Assembly (NCBI GenBank): GCA_965153455.1
Contig: OZ234496.1
Location: forward strand, 9,385,863 to 9,449,862
DNA: 64,000 nucleotides
Source: Sphagnum compactum
Lineage: Eukaryota; Bryophyta; Sphagnopsida; Sphagnales
Direction of reading: 5' to 3'
Each line of letters begins with the position of its first letter. The first letter of the stretch is position 1. The notes below the pieces were generated by a model. The model saw only the letters and a list, made by a program, of their open reading frames with translations. It had not been told where the DNA came from and made no database searches. The position numbers and the translations under genes are program-made. Below are positions 25,801 to 36,186 of this stretch, piece after piece.

Positions 25801-26719
25801 TGTTAACTTACAAATAGCAGAAGGAGGCCTTGAGTAGTCAAGTAAAAGCACTAACTCAAAATAAGAAGGAGAAGGAGAATGTAATGATAAATCTGGAGTT
25901 GATAAACCTGAACAATGCTTCTATGTTCCATTTTGAAGAAATTAGAAGAAGAATAACAAAGGCAAAAATAGAAAAGTTGGTGGAGAAAAATAAGGAGCAT
26001 CAAAGGAATTTGCAGCAGTTGTAGGCACAGTTGAAGAATGCAAATGAGAGGAAGAAAAGTTTGGATATAGTTTGTGTGAAGAAAAGATTGGAAGATTATG
26101 ACCAAATGTTGCAATATTATACGCTCATGAGAATTGAAAACAAAATAAAGGATTCTAATGCAGAGTCTAAGGAGTGGTCGAAAGTCACAGAGGAATATTT
26201 TTCCAAGGAATTAGAAAAAGACTTGGCTCAACATAGAGCCGATGAGAGAAAATACAAATATAAACTAGAGGTATATTAGAAAACCTTCCCAGATTTTGTA
26301 TCTGAGAGCCTAACAAGCATAGAGGCATCGGGCCAAGATGAGGAGAATGAAGTAGGGCCTAGTGGGACGCCTCAAGAGGAGGAGGTGTAGGCTAAAGAAC
26401 CACAAATACTCAAGGGAGGAGGTCAAGAAAATGAAAAACCATAGATGAATTAGGGTAAAAAACAAGAACATATGAAAACCATTCCAATAGCAGAGGTATA
26501 ATAGCCACAAATGCAACACTAGAAGTAAAACCACATAATAAATCAGTGGAAAAGGAGGTAAGAAGTATAGAATCAGAGGTAGATGCAAAACCACAAATTG
26601 TTGTACAAAATGAAAGTATAGAAGCTGTAGCTGAGCAACTAGTAACACAAGATGCTATATAGTGATTACATTTGATTTTTCTGTTATTCCACAACGATTT
26701 CGAGGACAAAATCCAAAGT
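22820..26719 (+). pseudogene. gypsy 3' accessory region (decayed coiled-coil ORF)
   Basis: Between integrase and the polypurine tract lie about 3.9 kb of coding-like but broken sequence. Pieces include 23451-23630 (charged, helical), 24185-24595 (a 136-codon globular-looking piece containing YVINKHLIVYVFGIYVEGYV and LPYSVRYLAIISVSDWREKV), and 25400-26280, a Lys/Glu-rich coiled-coil stretch with pieces such as NKKEKENVMINLELINLN. The last part ends DFEDKI just before the polypurine tract. Some plant gypsy lineages (Tat/Ogre- and Athila-like) carry extra frames in this place. The function is unknown. The minus-strand gypsy end at 62-63.4 kb has the same organisation. Confidence 0.65.
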
Positions 26720-26732
26720 ACAGGGGGGGTAA
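26720..26732 (+). promoter_or_regulatory. Polypurine tract of the gypsy element
   Basis: ACAGGGGGGGTAA sits directly before a TGTTAAGGG LTR start. The same layout (AAGGGGGGTAA then TGTTAACCC) occurs on the minus strand at 62031-62019. Confidence 0.8.
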
Positions 26733-26978
26733 TGTTAAGGGAAGGGTGAAAACACATTATGGGTGAACCAATTTTCACCCAAAAAAAATGATGTATAACT
26801 AGTATCATAGTACGGAATAAGTTTAAATTTTGATGGCATCATTTGACAATCCTATACATGAGCAAAAAGCCCTAGAATGTGCACAACAACATTTTGGAAC
26901 TCAAATTTAACTTTAAATCAAGATTAATTTCGATCCAATGATTAGATGAAGAGGATTGACTAAAATCAATGTACATAC
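26733..26978 (+). repeat. Truncated 3' LTR of the gypsy element
   Basis: It starts TGTTAAGGGAAGGG right after the polypurine tract and continues as non-coding sequence until an antisense copia fragment begins at about 26979. No LTR end was found, so only the U3 side is present. Confidence 0.7.
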
Positions 26979-27620
26979 TTTTTCCATTTGTGAATAACAT
27001 GGAATTCACCTCAGGCATGTTCATATCCAAGGTGAACATTCATCCATTCCTTTCCCCTTTTGCAATCAATTTGCCTTGGTTCTTCATGTCTTCCACAAAA
27101 CATCCATTAGGGTTGAATGTCACCTGTAAACCTTGTTCCACCATCTAGCCTACGGAGACCAAATTTTTTATTATGGTTGGAACATGAAGTACATATTTCA
27201 AGTACTTTGTTTGCCCATCTTGCATGGACAATGGCACCTTGCCAATTTGTGTGATGGGATGTGTAGTGTCATCACCAGTTTCCACAAACCCTGGTGTTTT
27301 CAAATCCCTTGTGTCTCTAAACCATTCTCGATGACTAGTCATGTGGTTTGAAGCTTTAGAATCCAGACTTTTGTATCTGATACACCTCCTATCATTGAAT
27401 TTTCTATGTGCTGCATCACAAACAGTTGCTCATCACCTTGATTACTAGTTGATGCATAAGTCCCTTGTTGTAGCTTTCCATTTCGTGCATCATGTTCCCT
27501 TTGATAACAGTTCTTTTCCATGTGCTTAGGCTTCCTGCAATAGTAGCAGTTTGAATCGTTATTTGGTTGTTGACCTCGATGATTTCCACCACGACCTCCA
27601 CAACTTCATCGACTTCCTCT
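26979..27620 (-). mobile_element. Antisense copia gag/protease fragment
   Basis: The reverse complement matches positions about 41135-41785 of the copia element: the Gly/Arg-rich gag tail, the zinc knuckle, the protease region with its VETGDDTTHPITQIGKVPLS motif, and the VPTI.KNLVSVG segment. It is interrupted by stops and small indels. It has no LTR. The part of the family present here does not overlap the part retained at 17031-19609, so both could be broken pieces of one insertion rearranged by inversion; this is only inference. Confidence 0.9.
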
Positions 27621-28375
27621 GACGCGCTCCCAAGTTCCTAGTTAGACCCAAGATGGGTCTAAGTTACTTAAACAACAAAATTGTGAGGAACTTGGGGCAC
27701 ACTCCCAGCACTCAGCACTAAAAGGGGTAGAAGGGCGTGTTGAGGCTCCGGGATGGGACTAGGAAGAGTGACAAGCTTTAGTTACTCACTTGAATCTGCA
27801 TCAAACCAACCAACAAGTTGGTTAGGTCACTTTCTGGATCACCTTTAGTGCTAGGACAAGCCATGGGCAACTCTGGACTCACAAGACTCACCACGGCCCG
27901 GACTCATGGGAAGCCACCACCTTCCCCCATATAGTATTCTCTGCGTCTCTCCGCGGAGCCTACATTTGAATGGCTTTTTGTCCCGGGACTCCCAAGGAGG
28001 AGTCCCGAAATTGTCCCGATTTGGACTCCCACAACTTTGCGAAACTATAACTCTTTGCTCAGACCTCTGATTGGGACGAGGTCTAAAGCAAAGCTCTCGT
28101 CGAGAGCTTTCCAACGGTGTGTTGCACTTCACCTGCACGCACCGGGGTCGGGTCGATTCCCAACTTTTAATGGTCGGGAGTCAAACTGCCAGTTTGACTC
28201 CCGACCCTTCTTTTGGCCATAACTTATGCTGCAAATGTCCAAATGGCTCATGCGAGCCCATTTTTGACATCTACACTTTAGTAGCTTTCCAATGATATAA
28301 AGAACTTTTCAATGCGAGGAGTTTTATAGAATTGGGCAGATCATCAACCTTCAAAATCTATGTTGTCCTTCTATG
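27621..28375 (+). repeat. Unclassified dispersed repeat, copy 2
   Basis: It begins GACGCGCTCCCAAG directly after the copia fragment and shares word order with 22078-22577: the opening GACxCGCxCCCAA, AGACCCAA(A/G)(T/A)GTGGGTC-like text, CGTGTTG(A)GGCTC, GATGGGACTAGGA, CACAAGC and a later TATA-like ATATAGTAT. It is longer than copy 1, and its second half includes two hairpins (27984-28008 and 28172-28206). It is notably GC-rich for this window. The class is unknown. Confidence 0.55.
28172..28206. repeat. Perfect 17-bp hairpin with 1-base loop
   Basis: The arm 28172-28188 (GGTCGGGAGTCAAACTG) is exactly reverse-complementary to 28190-28206 around a single C. It is GC-rich and would form a very stable cruciform or RNA hairpin. 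It lies inside the unclassified repeat. Confidence 0.9.
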
Positions 28376-29320
28376 GACACTTGGGACTTGCATTTGAGTT
28401 TATGGACTTGAATAACTCTTTGGTTATTTTCTAGACAATTAGGAATTTGCATTTGAGTTTATAGACTTTGTAGTAATCTATGTGGTGTTATTTTGGACAT
28501 TTAGGGACTTTACTCTGAGTTTGTGGACTCACAAGAGCTTCTGTGGTAATGTTGTGGATAATCATGGATTTTCATTTGAGTTTGTGAACTTGCAGGAATA
28601 CTATTTTCAACATTTAAGGACTTTACTTTGAGTTTGTGGATTTACAAGAACCCATGTGGTAATGTTGTGGATAGTCTTGGATTTTCATTTGAGTTTATGG
28701 ACTTGAAGAATCTTTGTGGTTTTGGACAGTCAAGGACTTTCATTCGAGTTTATGGACTTGTAGTAGTATATGTGGCAATGTTTTGGACAATTAGGGACTT
28801 TCATTTGAGTTTATGGACTTGTAGTTGTCTATGCAAGAGTGTTTTGGATAGTCAAAGACTTTCATTTGAGTTTATGGACTTCTAGTAGTCTATATGGCAT
28901 TATTTTGGATAGTTAGGGACTTTCATTTGAATTTATGGACTTGCAATAGTCTATGTGATAATATTTTGGATAACCAAAGACTTTCATTTGAGTTTATGGT
29001 CTTGCAATAATTTATGTGGGAATGTTTTGGATAATCAAGGACTTTCATTTGAGTTTATGGACTTGCAATAGTCTATGTGGCATTATTTTGGACAGTTAGG
29101 GACTTTCATTTGAATTTATGAACTTGTAGTAATCTATGTGGTAATATTTTGTGTTGCCAAAGACTTTCATCTGAATTTATGGACTTGCAATAGTCTATGT
29201 GTAATATTTCTGGACACCTAGAACTTTCATTTTAGTTTATGGACTTGCAATACTCTATGTGGTAATGTTTTACACAATCAAAGAGTTTCATTTGAGTTTA
29301 TGGACTTGTAGTAGTTGGTT
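28375..29320. repeat. Satellite-like tandem array, ~60-bp unit, about 16 copies
   Basis: The unit contains GACTTTCATTTGAGTTTATG, then GACTTG(T/C)A(G/A)TAGTCTATGTGG and AATGTTTTGGACAATCA. Copies recur every 57-61 bases from about 28375 to 29320 with moderate divergence. Two further decayed units lie near 29395 and 29450. The 85-codon open frame at 28628-28885 is an artefact of the repeat. Confidence 0.93.
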
Positions 29321-31106
29321 TATTTATTTTCTAGATGTATTTGTGTTGTTTTGATTTCCAATTAATGTGTTGATAGACATTAATGACTTTTATGTTAAGT
29401 CTATGGACCTGAAATAATCTATATGGTATTTTTTTGGGCAATCATGGGCTTTCATTTGAGTTTACCCTCTTGCATGTCTATGTGGTTATTCTGCAATGAC
29501 CTATGTGATTATATGATTTGACATAGGGATGGCTTAATGGTATTGAGGACTTTCTATTAAATATATGAATTGACAATGTTTGATGGATGCATGTAATGGA
29601 AGGAAAAGATGTTTAAATCTAGTGGATAATGATCTCGATAGTGTTTCTAGACCACGAAGACAACTTTGTTTGGTAAAATATTTAATGAAGGCTTCTGTTT
29701 GGTAAAATATTACTTTGGAAATATTTGGAATTATCATGGACTTTAACAGTGTGGGCAAATAGTGCACTATGTTTTTGAATTTTCAGATGGAGTTGTACCT
29801 AAGATTTCGAAAGGCACACTTTAAAATTATCATTGGGAAAAGTTCAATGAATGCACAACATCCCTTCTTTGTGAAAAAAAATGATGGAGCATAATGTTTG
29901 CTACTATATATACCATGTGGAAATAAATGAACTACAAATTGGTTTAAACAAAATGCGCACCAAATTTAGTATTCATTTAGACTATGGTTGCAATTGTGAG
30001 GAGGTTTGTCAATCCACCAACTTGGACTCCTTTGTTTGTGTTGCTAATATGGCCATGTACCTTAGCCTTACTGCTTTGTGGGAATCAGTGGTCTGCCTTT
30101 GTCAAGAATTTTCAGAGTGGCATGTTTATTAGGGGTGTGAAAATTGTGGAGTAGAGAATCTCCTAATATGTATAGTTGGCCTTGCCAAATAGTTCAATTT
30201 CTTGGAAGCATTTTTCTCTAGAGAAGATAATAACCAAGAAAAGAAAGGAAAAGAAGAAGCTAAAACTTGTCTACTAGTCTAGTCTTCCATTGAGTTCATT
30301 GATTATTTGACACCGAAGCTTCAATACTTTGTGCGCCATAACTTTGTATCATGTTGGTAAGACCAATAGTTCAGAGAGTGTCTAAAACATTCCCCTACTA
30401 ACACAATTGTTTCAGTAATCGACTTTACTGAAAACTTCAACTTTGAAGTCCAAAATGAAGTGCAAGCATGCATTAGCATAACTATCAAATGACAATTTTG
30501 GTGTAGATTACTTGGCAACGAAATCTAAATCTAGACCCAAATGATGAAGATTCTTAGGAACTCATGAAATACCACTTCTATATTTCAAATGATAAGTCTC
30601 ACACTAGCTATTTTATTCAACATTGCTTACTATTACATTGGCAATTTATGTGTTGGATACTGGCTTTCAACTTGCTCAACATTGGATGTGGTTAGATGGG
30701 TGTTCTTTTCAATTTAAGAGCAAAATTCCATGGTATTTTGTTAGCTGATACCCATATTTGACAGGTGGATATACAATGCTTTGGAGTTTTTTTGGCACTA
30801 GCCATGGCAAAAGGCCCAATGATGGGGTAGGTGCAGTTTTGAAGAGAATCATTAGACATAGGCAACTAGATCCAAATGGCCCAAAATGACAAAATGTTAA
30901 AGATATGTCGTCAATATCTTACAGGAACATTTATCCTCCATACTAGAAGCTTCATATTTTGGAGTGAAGAGTGTAATAACCCGTGTTTTTTGGCATGTGA
31001 GGATTTCAGATGTTAATCACTAGACCAAATATACTTGCGATTCCATTAAGGGGTCTCGAGATTTGCATTTAGCCAAATTTGTTGGTGTTGGGGATGTGAA
31101 CAAATT
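29321..31106. other. Unassigned sequence
   Basis: Apart from two decayed satellite units (to about 29480), nothing is recognised. Small open frames at 29534-29767 (minus) and 29881-30132 (plus) have no recognisable domain. Confidence 0.5.
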
Positions 31107-32850
31107 CACTAAAAGAAATCTCCAAATATATGACTAAGTTTATGATTAGTATTCTAGTCATAAAAAACACATGTGAAATCATTAGTCATAGTTTAATCAT
31201 TGTGTAATTTTTTTATTATTACAAATTATAATAATTGATATTATAATAATTAAATAATAAGATATATATATTTATTCCCATTATTTTTAATTTCATTATT
31301 TTCATCCTATCAATTGTTAACACGTGTCACGACCTAAATTAGGTTAAAAACTAGTTTAAATGGGTATGTAGACCACCTAATCTACCTAAGTAGCCACTTA
31401 AACTAGGTACTCTAATTAGATATGGAATATTCAATCAATATTCCATCATTGACTGCAACAATATCATTTGTGAAGATTGATTCTTGGACCCCAAGTATGG
31501 AATTGAATTCCTTTACGACCAAGCCACCCCACTTGTTGTGTAAATAATCTAATGTTTATGTTATTTAAACCATACTTCATTTAAACATTACACACAAACT
31601 TAGATTTGATGATTCATATCTTATTGGTGAATTGTCCAAATGAAAAAGTGAAAATTTTATTCATAAATTTCCTTCAATAATGTACACAAATTATATATAT
31701 GTGTGTGTGAATTCATGTCAAACGAAAAATATTTGAATTTGTTATTGAATAATGTTTCAATGACCATCATTGGAAAAAAATTCAAACACATGATTTGTAA
31801 ATGGAAAAACCTTTGTGGGTAGTACAAGAATGAATAAAATATATTTTTCATATCTTAAACCTTCATTTGATTTATGAATTTATATTATACAAACTTTCTT
31901 CCAATATATCATAATTTTATTAATAACTTTTAGTTTAGACATATGAGTTTATAAAATTTATCCACATAAAATATTTATAAATGGATCATAGCCATTATAA
32001 TATCTAAATTTTTATGAAAATGTTTTTATGTTAGTCATATTAAGTTGATTTATAAATTTACTTTAAAAATTATAATTATAATTTAAAATAACAATGAATA
32101 TTAAATATTGAATAATTCTTTGAAATTATAAATTTTATTCAATTTTACACATATACCTTAATATAATTGTGTAATATTTATTTGTACACATATAGTATAG
32201 AAATTTTTATTTAAATTAATGATAAAAATTTAATGTAAAAATAAATTATATATTTATCACATCTTACATTTCTATTTGTTTTAAAATTATAAAATAAAAA
32301 ATTATTTTCAATATATCATTTTTTATTAGTAAATTTATTTCAATGTGTGATAATTAATTTACTCATATAAAATATTTTAAAATGGATCATATATCGAATA
32401 TATTCAAAAAATATATAATTAAAATTTTTATATTACTTATATGTATAATATTAGTTGAAATTAGTCCCATATATGTCGTAATTCCTTATGTGTGAATTTA
32501 TATTGATAGTCATTTTAAATCATTGTAAAATAATTTTATGATCACATTATGTATTTAATTACACGTCATTTTGTCCATGTCATTTGCATAATCATTCTTT
32601 GGTTATATTTGAAATGATTTTATTACGGTCACATTTTCATATGATATTTTGGACTCCACATCATTTTGTCATCAATCGTGGATGCCATATGGATGGAAAC
32701 TTGCAATGAAAAAATGACATCAACCTTCTTGTTACCACGTCATCGTTTACTAGTCAAATGCACCACTAAGATATGACTACAACTTTTACACATAGGATTT
32801 GAAGTAATATCCTATTATTATAGTCAATTACTAGTCATTTAGGACATTTA
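31107..32850 (+). mobile_element. CACTA-like non-autonomous element (right end unclear)
   Basis: The left end reads CACTAAAAGAAATC, a CACTA/En-Spm-type terminus. The interior shares ordered blocks with the better-bounded copy at 50871-52318: AACACGTGTCA.GACCTA, then TAAGTAGCCACTTAAACTAG-like text, ATTTGTGAAGATTG, GACCCCAAGTATGG and TTCAAACACATGATTTGTAA. Subterminal ..AGTCA(T/C).. words are present. The right TIR could not be found; the boundary given is approximate. It encodes no protein. Confidence 0.6.
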
Positions 32851-32854
32851 ATCA

Positions 32855-33480
32855 TTGATTTTTTGGTTGCAAATGACAAGATTTTTCCTAATGATTGCTC
32901 AAAAGAAGCCTTGCTTGCTTTTGTCGTTTCTGATTGGATTCAAATTACACTTGAAGTGTGTGAATTTGGCATGGATAAGAGCTTGGGATGTAGAAGTCCT
33001 TATTCCAAACAATTCTGGGTATGTGCGGTCTGCCATGAAACTGCTACGATTGAAGATGAGTGGGATCAATTTGGTGAATGTGGTGAATACTTGGTTACTT
33101 AGAATTTGTGATCATTTTGCTATGAATGCAAAAGAAGGCAACATCAAAGGTGTGGATTTTTATCTTATTCTTTATGCACAAGTCGTACATATTATGGAAC
33201 AGGATTTCACATGTCAATGGGGGATTGCATTCAAGGTAGGTGATGTATATGTTCGGGGGAAGTATTAAAAAATGGGGTGCAAGTGAAGGTAGTTACGTTT
33301 TCTCAAAAATTCTCTAATAGTTTTTATGCATGTGGCACATGTTAAAACCATTAAGTTCCTTATGCTTCCATCTAACCATAGGGTGCAAGGCAATGATCCT
33401 ATCTATACATTATTTGATTATTCTCTAACTAGTATTAAACAAGCTGTAGCTGCTCTTGATTATGATTATGATTAAAGAGT
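32855..33480 (+). pseudogene. Unrecognised coding remnant in two overlapping frames
   Basis: One frame (32863-33102) reads a plausible protein with WVCAVCHETATIEDEWDQFG, that is CxxC followed by another Cys a little later. The next frame (32855-33268) continues plausibly with ICDHFAMNAKEGNIKGVDFY and FKVGDVYVRGKY, and after a stop more protein-like text runs to about 33474, ending VAALDYDYD. The switch between frames near 33100 suggests a frameshifted pseudogene or exon remnant. The family is not recognised; the Cys spacing could suggest a zinc-binding module. Confidence 0.3.
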
Positions 33481-34755
33481 CTGAATAAAGATTTTGGGTT
33501 TTTACCACACACCAAGTGAGTATTGCCACTTCCTTCCAATGTTTTTTAGTTTTTGGATGCAAGTATGTAATTTCCAATCAAGTTTTGGACTATAGACAAT
33601 ATGGCATGTAAGGCAAAATGAATGCATTATAAAATAGCCGTAATGCTTTGCAATTGCTGTTTTGTGTATTACAAATGTGTTTACAATAAGCATTTGACCT
33701 TGGAGCTAGATACATAAATATAATCAAGGTGCTGCTCTTTAGATGGTCAAGTTCAATTGAATGTATGTGGTTTTATTTGGAGAATGGCAACGTGTTCAAT
33801 GTGAAGGCCAAAGGTAGGAGGGATGCCTCAAGGATGCAATGTCTGAAAAAATGAATAGACCTTCCCACTTGACCTGGCCATCAAATCTACAAAGGGGAAA
33901 ACTAAGTTTCCAAATGAACAACATAGTCTATTTGTTTAGCTGTTGGGATTTTGGTTCTTTGGATGCATGTATGTAATGGACTTTGGAGGTGAAAAGAAGT
34001 TTGATTTCTTGTGTGTTATGTTGTGGTAAATCACATTGCAGGTATTGAATCTTTGATTTCTCATTTCAATTGGATCAATTGGATATGCATGTCTCTTATA
34101 ATAGAAGTTTCATGAGCTGGACTAGAAATTCAATGATAATGCAAAGGAGATGCAAAGGATTATTTTGGGATGCAATTAGGGCTTGAAAGCCTTTTTAGAT
34201 AATGTGGGATCTTCCATGGCCATCACCATATGTCGTTGTTCCTAAATGACATCTCGCATCCATTCCGAAAGAGTGGGGAAGCTGGTCTCTACCTCCACCC
34301 TCCCCTCATGTGCTTCCTTCTTCTCTACTTTGTATTTACTAAAGTCTAGCCAAATGATTAAATCTAAAATTTAATATACATGTGGAAAATTTATCATTGG
34401 GCATGCAGTTGCCACTTCCTTGTAACTATTGTTGTACTAACATGCAACTAATCTCTTTGTTATAACCAAATATTTGACTAATATTCCTTTATAGACAAGT
34501 AATGATTGAAATTTCATAGTTCCAACTTAAAAAAAATCTCTGGCTACACAATTGTCATTTTCATGCAACAAATGATTATTAACATATGATTGAGTATTGT
34601 GATAAGGTCCTAGTGCATGGCATTTGTGTCAACTAAGCTATTACTATTACTACTTGTTTATAACTAGAATGCATCTAGAAGTTGGGGCTGATTGTCTACT
34701 TGACCCACCATGCCATTGTAGCTGTGTTAGTGAGGACATAATGATGGCCAATGTT
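33481..34755. other. Unassigned sequence
   Basis: No recognised coding or repeat signature. It may include decayed flanks of the CACTA transposase fragment that follows. Confidence 0.4.
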
Positions 34756-35426
34756 TCAAATAGCAAGACCCAAGTAAATTGATTTGCCTGCTCCCTCCAA
34801 CACCTCTCCACTAACACCTTCTTTTACATCCCACACTTTTTGACTCATCAGCATGAAATCTTGCATGTATTCCATCAAGAACCCCATTGATTCTTCCATG
34901 GCATAACCTTTGGCCATGCACCGCTCGAATTGCCTCATGCATCGCACATACCCTTTTAGAACCTTGTTCATTCATTCTACACAATACATACATGGACATC
35001 GAGTGTGGACCAGACCACACACATCAACCTCCTCAACAAGGTGTATCACAAGGTGTGTCATTACATCAAAGAAAGAAGGGGGCATCTCAATCTCTTTATG
35101 CAACATGCATAAAGTGGTTGCAACATCTTCTTTGAACATTGGCATTTCATTAGGATTTATGACTTTTCCACATATTTGTCGAAACACCTTACTTAGCCAC
35201 ATTATTGTTTTTCAGGTGTTCTCTTGCATAAGTCCCCTTAAGCATAAGGGAATAATTGTTGCATGACCACATGCCAATCATGTGCCTTCATGCTAGACCA
35301 CCTCCCGGTTGACAAACGTTTTGCCAATGATGCGGAGTAGTTGGATGGTACCTTTAGGGATGCAAATTGGTTTTGGAAAGTGGAGAGTTCCCTCTCATTT
35401 AGCACATAGTTGGCATGTGGCATCAT
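34756..35426 (-). pseudogene. CACTA TNP2-type transposase fragment, C-terminal (DUF4218-like) part
   Basis: Minus-strand pieces in order: FQNQFASLKVPSNYSASLAK and WSSMKAHDWHVVMQQLFPYA (35426-35238), MPPSFFDVMTHLVIHLVEEV and VCGLVHTRCPCMYCVE (35202-34972), then VLKGYVRCMRQFERCMAKGY and AMEESMGFLMEYM (34971-34756). These are the conserved steps of the DUF4218 region downstream of the TNP2 transposase core in plant CACTA elements. Frameshifts separate the pieces, so it is dead. It points away from the plus-strand N-terminal piece at 36187, so either two elements lie head to head or one was rearranged by inversion. Confidence 0.85.
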
Positions 35427-36186
35427 CCACCATGTTGGATTTTGCGGGTTTCGGGTAAGCCATATATAACTGTGGACATATATTTTGCAATTCCATGTCC
35501 CGCCTCACTTCCTTGTTGTCTTTCTCACCGCACATGGTCCGCATTATGTTTTCACATACGTTTTTTCAACATGCATAACCTCTATGCAATGCCTAATCAA
35601 AAGATCCTGCCACAATCCAACAAGTCAAACTGATTCACATAATTAGGAACAATCAAGTTGCCAACTTTGCACAATTGTCTTGGAACTATCATGACACTTC
35701 CAAGACCATGTTGCAATAAAGTACCAATTTAGTATTACAAGCTACAATAAGGACTATTGTACAACTTGCGTGATACTTTGTAACCCAATTAAAACTAGTA
35801 GCTAACTATGTTGCAACATTTAGACACGATTCTAAAAAACGACTTCACTAAGATAGTCAACATATTGTGTACCTTGAAATAGGGCAGATCATATAAAATA
35901 GAACATCGTTTCACCCCATGGACCTTGGAGGGGTCATTGATCTAGACTCCTCTGATGAAGAGTGGGCAGTAGCAACAACGTGATCGACTTCCCAAGAACA
36001 AGGTCCAACTACAAGGACGTGCACTTCTCGCGCAGCTGGAGGATTGTTAAATGAAGGCATAGACGTGGAAAACTTATTAACAAATGGTTTTCTGAGGCGG
36101 ACCCATCTTCACCCATTACACAAACTTGAAACAAAACCAAACACACCCATAGCCATTCGCAGACCCACCACCAACCCAAACATAGC
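35427..36186. other. Spacer between two CACTA transposase pieces
   Basis: No clear domain. Parts are probably decayed CACTA sequence: the text just before 36187 is open and of similar composition. No CACTA terminus was seen. Confidence 0.4.

Larger units (their letters stand above)
19610..26978 (+). mobile_element. Decayed Ty3/gypsy retrotransposon with a 3' accessory coding region
   Basis: In order: gag with two zinc-knuckle motifs, aspartic protease, a junction where reverse transcriptase, RNase H and the integrase N-terminus have been deleted, the integrase core and C-terminus, a ~3.9-kb accessory region, a polypurine tract and the start of a 3' LTR. The 5' LTR is missing (the copia LTR abuts gag), and the 3' LTR is cut after about 246 bp by an antisense copia fragment. 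An unclassified ~500-bp repeat interrupts integrase. All frames carry stops and shifts, so the copy is dead and old. Confidence 0.9.

Noticed and set aside
28628-28885. 85-codon open frame in the satellite array
   Set aside because: It simply follows the ~60-bp tandem unit and has repeat-driven residues.
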